From positions 38,903,275-38,967,274 of the forward strand of contig OZ020308.1 of NCBI GenBank assembly GCA_963971305.1: 64,000 bases of DNA. The letters run 5' to 3'. The DNA comes from Arcuatula senhousia. Lineage: Eukaryota > Mollusca > Bivalvia > Mytilida > Mytilidae. The translations under genes were made by a program, and so were the position numbers. Under the pieces are notes generated by a model. That model was not told the origin of the DNA. It saw only the letters and a list, made by a program, of their open reading frames with translations, and did not search any database. Shown one piece after another: positions 11,238 through 23,700 of this stretch (the stretch's first letter is position 1; each line of letters begins with the position of its first letter).

Positions 11238-12026
11238 GGGGATACGTTACGTTAAAAACGACGTTATCGATAAAATTTACCTGTGAAACAGAAAAACGTC
11301 AATTTCCGATTTGAAACGCAACGTCAATTTTACTTGAACAGCGTTGAAGTTTAATGCTATTGTTTATCTTTTATATAAATTCTTGAAAAAAAGATGGTCC
11401 ATGACCTATGACAAAATATATATCGTTGTTTAGAGAAATATTTGGACTTTCTTGTGTTAGATTTTGGTTGAAATGTAATGAATTTTTGTTTTGTTTTAAT
11501 CAATGGAAATAACAAAATTTTGAAAATATTTGATTTTTTCTCATTACTTCTATACAAATTTCCCGCCAAAAACGATAATTTCAAAGTGAAATAACTAGAT
11601 AAATCGACCCATGACCCCCTATTTCAAATAAATATTTCGATGTGTCAAGGTATTACGAGGGGGGGCAAGGGGGTTAGCTGTTCCTGTGTTATTGGCTTAA
11701 ATTGGTTCTCTGTTAGCTGTTATTGCAGATATCAGATTTAATGTTAACTGTTATTGACCAGTTCTGTGTTAACTGTTATTGAAGAAATTCAGTTTACTGT
11801 TACCTGTTATTGAATAATATAATTTTATGTTATCTGTTATTAAAAATAGTATGTTCGCTAAATTGAAATGGTCAGTCCAAAAATATCAATTCTCTGTTAT
11901 CTGTTATTGGGAAAATCAATTCCCTGTTAAGGTGTTCTTGGACCCCCCCTTGACCCCCCTCTATTACCATTCATTATGCAAATTTGTGTTGAAAAGTAAG
12001 ATGGTCGACCAAAGTAACGTATCCCC
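11238..12026. mobile_element. TTAA-flanked non-autonomous transposon with 13-bp perfect TIRs
   Basis: A 789-bp element. The left end is GGGGATACGTTAC and the right end is its exact reverse complement (12,014-12,026). TTAA flanks both ends (11,234-11,237 and 12,027-12,030). The inside holds a minisatellite built on ctgttattg / gttaactgttattg (about 11,670-11,940). No open frame resembles a transposase, so it would depend on one supplied in trans. Confidence 0.88.
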
Positions 12027-12030
12027 TTAA

Positions 12031-13526
12031 CACAAATTGCCTGTGTACTAGTTAGATAAAGTTTATATTTGTTCGGAATGTTTTAAAATAAGTGTTTATT
12101 CAAAATTTCTGGATCAACCCGAATTGGAGTTATTGCCTTATTTGTTTTATATTTAAGTATTTTTCCCATTAAATGGATATTATTGTTCAATCAATATAGC
12201 ATAAAATTATTAATGTGACTTAAATATATACGATTCCTATGTTTTTTATTTAAGATTTATAACACAATTGAAAAATTATGATCTTTGATGATACATTCGA
12301 TATAAATTAGATGCACCTTTTAACTCTCTGCTATAGACGACATTATGTGATATTACTGGAACTTTGACAACCATGATGATACTAAAGATAGCGTAGACGT
12401 ACGGTGTCAAGCTTCTAACACATGCTGAATTACTGCGCAATTCAAATACGTAGGTTTTTCAGATTTGATTCCTTTTCTATTCATTGCTCCTGCATGACCT
12501 TTACTGTCCTGTATTAGGATGATCCTCATGTTTTACTGCATGTTGTTTTCGCGAGTTTCAGTATACCCTGCTCTTTGACCATATTTTCTTCTACTTACTG
12601 TCATACCATCGACATATTTTATAGGTGTCCTCTTCATTTTATCGGCCTTTTGTTTAGATAAGCATGTTTGGACAGATGGGGCAAACCAAGTCCGATCCAT
12701 CGACGTTGGTAGTTAAATGTATACATCCTTGGTTTTAATGTCTATTGTTTTTATATTATAAAGGAAAATTTCACGTTTTTTCTGTGCGCAATATATCTTT
12801 TTTTTAAGTTTTGTTTAATGTTTTTTTTTATTCATTTATTAGTTTTTTTAATAGTTTTTACTTATATTATTTTTTGGCTTTGCGAATTTTATCCTCTGAA
12901 TTAAGGAGCGTTTCCGGGTAGATCGACAAATACTAGGTCTTTTTGTTCACCGGAAATGTGGTCGGAGTTTGCGCATTGGAGCTTGAAGATTTGACAGCTT
13001 ACCAAGGATAAATTATCTTTTATTTTCAGCCTCAGATGCTGTAATTATAGAATTTTACGTCGTAATTTGATTTGTCTTAAATACATTATTCAAAGGTCAA
13101 AGCTATGCGTCCACTATTTTCCCCGATCTGGTAAAAAAGTCCCGATAATGTCTATTTTTATCCAGACTGTCTGGCACTGCCCCATCATCTCTTTATCTTC
13201 TAGTTTTATGACCCGAGGGGGAGGAGGATGATTGTATTGTCATTCTATTTCTTTGCCCCATGAAACACCTTTTTGCTGTTTAGATGTATGTTAACAGTTC
13301 TTGTGATGACTGATAGATGTGCAGGATTATTTTCTATAGCATTAAGGCCTAGGGAACCCATTTTTCTGAGGTTTGAAATAAATTTATTGCAGATTAAACA
13401 TTTAAGTGCACATTCATCAAGATATTTGACAAGACAAAAAATAAAAATATCCATTTTTTTTAAAGCTGCTTATAAAGATGTAGCTACAATAAAAATAAAA
13501 ATGTAGCTCCTTTGACGTTGATTGGG
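12031..13526. other. Intergenic DNA upstream of CLIP gene
   Basis: No gene, repeat or RNA is clear. Slightly less AT-rich sequence at 12,340-13,250 could include an untranslated first exon or promoter of the CLIP gene, because the first coding exon begins directly at a splice acceptor (14,679). I cannot place such an exon from sequence alone. Confidence 0.35.
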
Positions 13527-13905
13527 CAGAGCTACAATGCGGTCCCATTACTCGTGCAAATCAAATTTCTTTCTCCAACTCTAAGAAAACTTCAAGATGG
13601 TTCGAAATTACCAATAATACTCTACATAATATGTGATCATTAATATATTTGGTTAGACATTATATTGTAAGAAAACCCACATTTTCAATATTCTGATTCT
13701 GAACTTCAAAAATTGATATTTTCACGAAAATCTTTAAAATTCCGCTACATGTCAGTAAATTTTAACTACATTTGTTATGAAAATACAATAAGCAATATAC
13801 CAAATTTGACATCTAACATTGTGTATAATGGATTAAATTGCACCCGGTGTAATTTCGCTTTCGGCGTTGCTCCATTACAAGCAATGGGACCGCATTGTAG
13901 CTCTG
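13527..13905. mobile_element. MITE with 23-bp perfect TIRs (CAGAGCTACAATGCGG...)
   Basis: A 379-bp element. The left end starts CAGAGCTACAATGCGGTCCC and the right end is its exact reverse complement over 23 bp; the match then continues imperfectly. I see no convincing target duplication: the left flank ends attggg and the right begins tagatt. The 77-aa frame within is not supported as a gene. Confidence 0.85.
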
Positions 13906-14679
13906 TAGATTCAAAGATGCCAAAAAAGACACAACTTATTTTCTAAATAAAAATTACTTAATCTATATTTACTTGCTTACAAAATATGTCTAAGCATTCA
14001 TTCTTTTTTATTTTTAGATAAATTGAACAGACACTATGGTTTGACAGATTAAGGATAGGATACTTAAAGTTAGATATAGTAAAAAGGTGGTCCTGGTAAA
14101 AAGACTTAGCTGCTAGGAGTGGTCAAGAAGAAATCAAAGAAATTAGTAAAGCAATATCATCACTTAGACTGTTTGAAAAAGAAAAAATTCCACTTTAAAG
14201 TGCTTGCCTGTACAATGATTAGATAACATTTTTAGTGTTGGTAATTGAAAGGTAATATTTATATGAAGAGAAAGTCTGCATGATCACACAGGGAATTTGT
14301 TTTATGTTAAGCTCAATTTAGGCTTATTTAACATGTTTAACATGAACTTAAAGTTAATAAAATTGCTTTCTAGCCTTTAGCTTAAACAACAGTTTTTTAC
14401 CATTCCCATCACAAGAAAAACTTTAAGCACCAGAAAACAAATTGAGTATTTTCCAGTAAACTAAATCTTTTTAACAATAATTGAAAAGAATTTACATTTG
14501 TAATACATACAGACAAATAAAAGATGCTACGTTATATTTGTACAATGTATACATTTTTAATTGTTTTTAATCAATATACTAGGTTACTTCCTAGATGATA
14601 ATACATGTATAAGAAATATTCAAACTTTGTTTTATGTTTACATGTATAGATCTGTATTCCATTGAATATTTACTTTCAG
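13906..14679. other. 5' non-coding sequence and splice acceptor before CLIP exon 1
   Basis: AT-rich, no repeat recognised. It ends in a pyrimidine-containing tract and tttcag directly before the initiator ATG. At least one 5' untranslated exon must therefore lie upstream, position unknown. Confidence 0.5.
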
Positions 14680-14788
14680 ATGAGTTTACCACGGCCATCA
14701 GGCTTAAAGGCGCCATCAAAGATCGGCAAGCCTACTGGTCTCCCTCTTCCTAAATCCACCTCAACACCCGTTCCTGATCGGGCTAAAA
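14680..14788 (+). CDS. CLIP1: CLIP exon 1 (aa 1-36, phase 1 end)
   Basis: Starts with ATG directly after tttcag and reads [18 protein letters not shown], closely like the N-terminus of vertebrate CLIP1. The donor is gtaagt. Confidence 0.93.
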
Positions 14789-17700
14789 GTAAGTCACCTA
14801 AATCTGGGTCAAAAGGTCATAGGTAAAAGATCAAACAGATAAACGAATTCTAATTATACTTGTATTGCATGTGTTGTGCTACATGTAAAGATGTTGTTCT
14901 TTGATGCATTGAGTGTATGTATGTGGCTGAATTACATGTATGCAAGCTTTAGGTTACCTTTTGACTTTCGTAATGTTGGTAGGAAAAGAGAAAATAAAAA
15001 ATTTTAAGTAAAAAAATGTTGCAATGGGAAAGGATTTACATTAAATGCTTCTGGTCAGATTAAAGTGGTGTTACTATTTTTCTTGCATATTTGACTGATA
15101 CATGGATACCAATTGAAAAAGATGACTAAGTGTTTCATAATGATATCATTACTAACTTGCATTTGTTACTTGTGCATGCATTATATTACAGGGCTTTATC
15201 CAAGTAAGTGTTAGGTGAATTAAGGGTTGGTGTAATTTTAACCTTTAATTAATGCTTATCGCTTTATAAAAGAGCAGTATTTTTACTGTGGTCAATGTCG
15301 TGCATAATAATTATTCTACATTAACCAGAATTTAAAAAGATTCTTAATTTTGTGTATAATATCATAAGTTAAATGTCAGTTTTCTTATTGATTGAAAGAT
15401 TTAATTATAATAACTGGGAAATGAGAAGGGGAGGATCTAGATTTTTGAAGGAGAGGAGGTCTGCCTATTATTTTAAATATTGAAGACAAATGGGGGTTTC
15501 TGTGTCAGTTATGCCATAAATCTGCACAAAAATTACAAAATTTTCAAAGAAAATGAGGGGGTCCCAACCCTAGAACCCTCATGCTGGATCTGCCACAGGT
15601 GAGAATTTTGAGGAAGAGTGGTCGAAGGAAAATAACAGCTAAGAAATTTAAATTACTTCAAAACTGTGAAAAAAAACACAGAAAACTTTCTTTATATGAA
15701 ACATGTAGCTCATTTCATGAATTTTTTTTTAAATCATTCTGGATGAAAAATCAAAACTCTTTAAAAAAAAAAACAGAAAACTTTCTTTTTATGAAACATG
15801 TAGCTCATTTCATGAAATATATATTTTTTTTAAATCATTCTTGATGAAAAAAAATAATTGAACTAATTTTGTTTGTAGTCCTTATTTCACCACTAGAAGG
15901 ATAACCTACATATAAATTCATAATGGTTTTGAAATATTTGTACCTATTTATGTAAATCACTGTTAATATACATGTATAGATAAAAAATAATTAGTTTATT
16001 GTGGTTCACATTAGAAAAAAACATCTATATTGACACACCTATTGATAATCAAAGTCAAATAAATGATAATTTTTGTCTTTTCTGAATATTATATAATAAA
16101 AAAAATTCTTCAATCAAAATTAATATTAAACATGTAGTTGTATTTTATACATGTTAACAAGCATTTTTTTTCAAAGTTTAAGTCAGCTTTGAACTTTTTG
16201 TTGTGGCATGATATTTTTGGGTATCCTACATTTTATTTGTTTTGGCATGGGAATGAAAAATATTTTTATTTTAAATATTTAATTCATCCCTATATTTTTA
16301 TTTTAGAATGGTAAAGGTCATTTGTATTTCATAAAATAAAATAAAATGTTTAAAGTATAATGTATGGTTTATTTTATAAGATTAAAATGTTCAACTTAAA
16401 GATTAGACCACATTTCTTTATATCAATGTTCATACTTATTAATCATTAATCATGTTTATAACAAATGAATCAACAAATAGAATAGAAAAGATAAAATTAA
16501 AATGTGCATAATTCTAGAAAATGTACTAGTTTCATTTCTGTGCAGCATTCTGTGAGTGCTTCTTAACTTTTTAGCCCCTTGCCATTTATATACCATTTTA
16601 TATCCAAGAACTGATTTGTACAATGCAGATTTCTTATTTCAATGTTATGTTTTGAATATGTGTACACATGCTAAATATCTTCACGTGATATAAACTTGAA
16701 ATGTTAACTCAAAGTTCAAATATTCATTATTACTTTTTGAACATCATAATAAATTTGCACAAAAATGATAAGATTTCTTATGCATACCTAATTTTAGGTA
16801 ATTATAGCTTTGTAAATATCTGTCACTCAGAGATTAAATATGAACAATAAGATTTCCTGTGTATGCATTGTATTTCATGTATTTTAGACAAATATGATTG
16901 AAAATTCCTGTTGATATCAAGTGAAGACATTTTGCAGATGTGCTGAGTGAGACTCTAATGTTGTGATAATTATAGCATTTCCACTAGTATTTTCTTCTTG
17001 CTAACTTATGTTTTAAAAATATGCAGCACTATACATTGTAAGTTTTGCAACTGTTTATGTTTAAGACAAAACAACTTATTATGCCAAATCACAATTTGGA
17101 TAATGGTTAATTAGATAATCTTTTAAAGATGTAGGGATATAAAAAAATCTTGGTTATGTTATTATCTCTTGCAAGAAGAAAATACTTTCTTTAGTGTTCT
17201 CTCGAGAAAATTCAAATAGCACTGTTGTAATAATGTAAATCATAATTTCATCCGTCTAGACCAAGTTTCTCTGTAAAAATTTTAGTAATTCTTTAAGGAT
17301 GTTCGCTGCTTATTGGGTTTAAAAAAATTATGGCTTTGATACTAAATAGATCATAAAAAATATATATACATAGGTTTCCAAACTTTTTTGGGGGGGAGAT
17401 AATAAAGAGTTTGAATTTTGGCGGGAAAAGGCTTTTTCTAACTTTGGCATTATCCTTGTTTTAGTGTAAAAACTTAAGAAAAGATAACAAAACATTTTTC
17501 AAATTTTGTAAATCTTTTAATGGTCCAATAATTATAAAACCTGTTATAAAAAGAAAATAGGGGTAAACTGGCATAAAAATTATCTGTAGTTTTATAGTAT
17601 AATCCTGAGAATCTGACAAATGTATCATAAATTTATCAGTGAACATCCTTATAAATTACAAAACTGATCTACAGCAGTGCTATGCATGACTTTGGAGAAC

Positions 17701-20700
17701 ACTGTTCCTTATTGCCTCCCTTTGCATCTAACTGTTGCTATGATTTTGTTTGTGTGTTGCTAGGTGCCATAGCTAAAAGTGCTCGTGCTGCTGGTATAAG
17801 TTCTTCTCAAGCAGACAAATATGCTAGCAACCTTGTTAGTAAACTACCAGGTAAATTCCACAAATGTATTTAAATGTAAAATTTGATTTTGCCATCAAAA
17901 GGTTTGAGTTATTTGAGGTTACCATGATTATGTCTCCCCCCACTTTTATGGGGAGACATATTGTTTTTGTCGTGTAGGTCTGTCTGTCCGTCACAAAGTT
18001 TGTCAGCGCAACTCCTCTGAAACTACTGAACCGAATTCAACGAAACTTGGTATATAGGAAGAACATCATATTTAGTTGTGCATGATACCAGGAAATTTTG
18101 ATCCTCAAATTTTTGTGGGAGTTATGGCCCTTTGAACTTAAAAATTTGCTGAAAATCCTCATTTATCGTCTTGTCAGCGCAACTCCTCTGAAACTACTGA
18201 ACTGAATTCAACGAAACTTGGTATGTAGGAAGGACATCATATGTAGTTGTGCATATTACCATGAAAATTTGATCATCAAATTGTTTTGGGAGTAATGGCC
18301 TTTTGAACTTGGAACTTTTTGGGGAAACGGGGGGAGACATCGTTTTTGTAGGCAAAAACAAACTTTAATTAAAGTTCAAAGGACCATAACTCCCACAAAC
18401 ATTTGAGAATCATAATTTCCTGGTAATATGCACTACATGTGATGTTCTTCCTATATACCAAGTTTCATTGAATTCCGTTCAGTAGTTTCAGAGGAGTTGC
18501 GTGACAAGATGATAAATGAGGATTTTCAGCAATTTTCTAAGTTCAAAGGGCCGTAACTCCTAAAAAATTTGAGGATCAAAATTTCCTGGTAACATGCACA
18601 ACTACATATGGTGTCCTTCCTATATACCAAGTTTCGTTGAATTCGGTTCAATAGTTTCAGAGGAGTTGCGCTGACAAGATGATAAATGAGGATTTTCAGC
18701 AATTTTCTAAGTTCAAAGGGCCGTAACTCCTACAAAAATTTGAGGATCAAAATTTCCTGGTAATATGCACAACTACATATGGTGTCCTTCCTATATACCA
18801 AGTTTCGTTGAATTTGGTTCCGTAGTTAAGGAGGAGTTGCGCTGACAAACTTTGTGACGGACAGACGGATGGACGGACGGACAGACAGACGGACACGACA
18901 AAAACAATATGTCTCCCCACAAAAGTGGGGGGAGACATAATTGTACATTTCGTTTTGCCCTCAAAAGTTTTGAGCTACCATATAACTGGTAATTTTTGCA
19001 GTGAGAAATTTTTGTGTATTGGAATGAAAATTATGTAATTTTATTTTTGAGGTTTTACATATTCATTTATAAAAAAAGGATACTTACCATGCTTACTACA
19101 TACTTCTTTTTGCGATTTTAAATTTTGCCGTCGAGTGTCAACTGCAAAATAATGCGAAAATTAAATTACCGCAAAAATTACCAGTTATACGGTATCCAGT
19201 CTTAACATTGAAGCTGATTCCTTTGGAATGGTAAGTCACATGATCTACATGAAATTTTGTACACTTTTCAAGAAGTAAAAAGGCTCCTACATTGCAGCAA
19301 AAGTAAAGACATTCTTAAAATATGTGTGAGGCAGAACCATCAATGTGTCTTACAAGGCACACTTTAGTTGGTTACTGGCTGTGTTATTTGATATTAAAAA
19401 GGAAAGAATATGGAATATGTGCCGGAAAGACACGATCCACATATTGATATTATTTTTATAAATGATTAAAAACAAACATTTAATGCATGTGAAGCGCTTT
19501 TCTGGACTAACCTTCATCAGACACGCTAGGGGTAAAAAAATTTGAAGACTGGTAGGACATTAAATTTGAACAAACAAAACACTAAAGCCAAAAACATTAC
19601 AGCAATGACTTAAAAGAGGTAAACTTATCAACTGTATTAGATATAGAGCCAGTCGGAGTCAAGGTACAGCAATGAAAAATCAAAATGGTTTTCTCATACC
19701 TTCATTTCCACATGTTCACTTCTTAAGAATAGTATACTGTAGAAGCAGAAATATTCGTGGGTGATTTAATTTCGTTTATTTCGTGGGTAAGAGAAATCCA
19801 CGAAATTTAATCTCCACGAATTAAGATTATTTAGTTGATGAGTGTATAACAAAATTAAATATTAACGAAAATTTGTCCCCTCAAATTAGTTTCGTGCTCT
19901 GAAGCACGAAATTTTATCCCCGCGAAAATAAATGATTATACAGTATGTATGCTTTTACTGTTGTTTCCACTCCTGCATGTTGTATAAAGCCTGTGTGTTT
20001 GATTCTAATTTCTTTTTCTCTGTTATTTTGAATATTTCGCTAATTTTGTAGACACATTCATGACATTACACTATGATTAGTACTGTAGGGCTCTTTGAAC
20101 ATGTTACAAACTTCTTGTATTTGTTGTATGGTTGGCTCTTTAAAAGCTTTAATGTTTAGTTGCATGATGTATTTTTTTCTTTCTCCCATTTACAGGTCCA
20201 GATGTAGAATTTCCCCCACCCCCTTCAGATGACTTCAAGATTGGTGACAGGGTATGGGTAGGGGGCAGCAAGCCAGGAGTTATAGCTTTCTTAGGAGAGA
20301 CACAATTCGCCCAGGGTGAATGGGCCGGTGTAGTGCTCGATAGACCTGAAGGAAAAAATGACGGTTCCGTGAAAGGGGTTAGATATTTTCAATGTGAAGC
20401 CGACCGAGGAGTGTTTGCAAGGATAACAAAACTTTCTAGAACCCCTGGGGTTATACCTCCTGCCCCAAAAGACGATTGTGGAGCTTCGGAAACATCACTT
20501 ATAAAACCTAACGGCATGGCTCTTAGGCCTACCACACCAAGTTCAATGCCTGCTAAAGGACATTATGGTTCCAATACTAGTTTAAGCAGAGCCTCGCCAT
20601 CTCCTGCTACAATGTCTAAAACGACGGGTAAACCTGCGTTAAAAATCGGGGACAGGGTTCTAGTCAGTGGAAGTAAGATGGGAACGCTACGCTATGTGGG

Positions 20701-23700
20701 TGAGACCGACTTTGCCAAAGGAGAATGGGCTGGAGTGGAACTGGATGAAAAACAGGGTAAAAATGATGGAGCTGTTGCTGGGAAAAGGTTAGAAGCTTGT
20801 CCTCGTGCATACATTTTTTATGGCATAATTGAAGATTTATCATGTAAAAAAAATAAGTTTTGATAAAATAATTGGTAAATGTTTATTTTAAATGCATGAA
20901 ATGTCAAGATATAGGTGGGGTAAAGCTATGATTAGGAAGGTTAATTTATGAAAAAATCAAATTTAGGGAAAAAATCTTGTTTGTTTAAACAGATAAGAAA
21001 ATGGAATGTGAAATAAATTGATATCACACTATAACTATCATGACCAGTACAATTATTTGAGAGCAAAGTAAAATGGACAGCAATTTCTACATGTAAGACT
21101 GACTAAAGAAAAATTCAGTTAAATAAAACAAGATTGCATCAATCTACAAATCATTGTACCCGGCACACTTAGGAGTTTAATATGTATATCAAATGTTAGT
21201 ATGAAAAATATGTTGCAGGTATTTTGATTGTAAACCTATGTATGGGTTATTTGCTCCTGTACATAAAGTGGCTCGACTTACATCAGGAGCAGGTCCAGCA
21301 AAATCCACAGCCACCACGCCAACTTCGTCACAAAACCGATCTTTGATGAGCACCAGTCTTCGTCTTTCAAAGGAGAGAAGCGGAAGCCAAGAGTCCGTCA
21401 GTTCCATCAGCTCGTCTGCGTCTAGCGTGTCACGCAGTCGGGTAAGACTAGGAGTAACGTCACTGAGTAATCAGGTACATGCAGTTTACATAACTCGTAA
21501 AAATGTTTGGCTTATTAGATTTTGGCTTTATAAACTATGCAATGAGTGATATTATTTCTCTTTTGCTTCTACAGTACAGCTTGAGATGTAATGTGTCTAA
21601 TCACTATATTTAGTGGTACTCTGTTTCGAAAGCAAAAAGTTGAAAACTCTTTTTTAGCTCACCTGGACCGAAGGTCCATGTGAGCTATTACCATCACTTG
21701 GCGTCCGTCGTCGTCGTCTGTCGTCGTCATCGTCTGTCGTCGTCGTCGTCGTCTGTTAACAATTTTTCAAAAATCTTCTCCTCTGAAACTACCAAATAGA
21801 ATTTTATGAAACTTGGTATGAATGATCCTTAGGGTGTCCTGCACCAAACTTGTGTTTTGATTTTTGATCCGTTAAAAAACATGGCCGCCGTTACTAAAAA
21901 TAGACTAGGGGGGTCAGACTACTGTTTTTGGCTTATAAATCAAAAAGTATAAGAGAAAGAGGAAATCTGAGGCCACGCTACTGATTCAGCATCAAAAGCT
22001 CTACATAAGTCTCCATTTGGTCAAAGTTGTCAGATGACCCCTTATAGGGGTTACGGCCCCTTAAAGGTGAAAAATAGCATTTTTTCATGTTTTTTGCCTA
22101 CAGAATGAAAACTATTGCAGATAGAGATTAGCTGTTGCTTGCATAAATGTTCAGCTCATTTAACTCTACAAAAGTCTCCATAGGGTCGAAGTTGTCAGAT
22201 GACGCCTTATAGGGGTTACGGCCCCTTAAAGGTGAAAAATAGCCATTTTTCATGTTTTTGGCCTACAGAATGAAAACTATTGCAGATAGAGATTAGCTGT
22301 TGCTTGCTTAAATGTTTAGCTCATTTAGCTCTACGAAAGTCTCCATAGGATTGAAGTTGTCAGATAACCCCTAATAGGGGTTACGACCCCTGAAAAATGG
22401 CATTTTTTCATGTTTTTAGCCTACAGAATGAAAACTATTGCACATAGAGATTAGCTGTTGCTTGCTTAAATGTTCAGCTCATTGAGCTCTACAAAATTCT
22501 CCATAGGGTCTAAGTTGTCAGATGACCCCTTATAGGGGTTACGGCCCCTGAAAAATAGCGATTTTTCATGTTTTGTCCTACAGAATGATAACTATTGCAG
22601 AAAGAGATTAGCTGTTGCTTGCTTAAATGTTCAGCTCATTTAGCTCTACAAAATTCTCCATAGGGTCGAAGTTTTCAGATGACCCCTTATAGGGGTTACG
22701 GCCCCTTAAAGGTGAAAAATAGCATTTTTTCATGTTTTTTGCCTACAGAATGAAAACTATTGCAGATAGAGATTAGCTGTTGCTTGCATAAATGTTCAGC
22801 TCATTTAACTCTACAAAAGTCTCCATAGGGTCGAAGTTGTCAGATGACGCCTTATAGGGGTTACGGCCCCTTAAAGGTGAAAAATAGCCATTTTTCATGT
22901 TTTTGGCCTACAGAATGAAAACTATTGCAGATAGAGATTAGCTGTTGCTTGCTTAAATGTTTAGCTCATTTAGCTCTACGAAAGTCTCCATAGGATTGAA
23001 GTTGTCAGATAACCCCTAATAGGGGTTACGACCCCTGAAAAATGGCATTTTTTCATGTTTTTAGCCTACAGAATGAAAACTATTGCACATAGAGATTAGC
23101 TGTTGCTTGCTTAAATGTTCAGCTCATTGAGCTCTACAAAATTCTCCATAGGGTCTAAGTTGTCAGATGACCCCTTATAGGGGTTACGGCCCCTGAAAAA
23201 TAGCGATTTTTCATGTTTTGTCCTACAGAATGATAACTATTGCAGAAAGAGATTAGCTGTTGCTTGCTTAAATGTTCAGCTCATTTAGCTCTACAAAATT
23301 CTCCATAGGGTCGAAGTTTTCAGATGACCCCTTATAGGGGTTACGGCCCCTGAAAAATAGCCATTTTTCATGTTTTTGGCCTACAGAATGAAAACTATTG
23401 CAGATAGAGATTAGCTGTTGCTTGCTTAAATGTTCAGCTCATTTAGCTCTACAAAATTCTCCATAGGGTCAAAGTTGTCAGATGACCCCTTATAGGGGTT
23501 ACGGCCCCTGAAAAAAAGCGATTTTTCATGTTTTTAGCCTACAGAATGAAAACTATTGTAGATAGAGATTAGCTGTTGCTTGCTTAAATGTTCAGCTCAT
23601 TTAGCTCTACAAAAGTCTCCATAGGGTCGAAGTTGTCAGATGACTCCTTATATGGGTTATGGCCCCTTATAGGTGAAAAATGGTGTTTTTGGCCTATAGA

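Noticed and set aside
18747..18938. Minus-strand frame with [18 protein letters not shown] sequence
   Set aside because: This is the translation of a GTCC/GTCTGTCC microsatellite and pearl core. The same pattern appears in frames at 27,310, 29,560, 45,904 and 57,765.
20788..20863. Alternative C-terminal end of a short CLIP protein (read-through of exon 3)
   Set aside because: The donor at 20,788 and the acceptor at 21,218 restore the conserved RYFDC motif exactly. The read-through tail is unrelated to CAP-Gly sequence.
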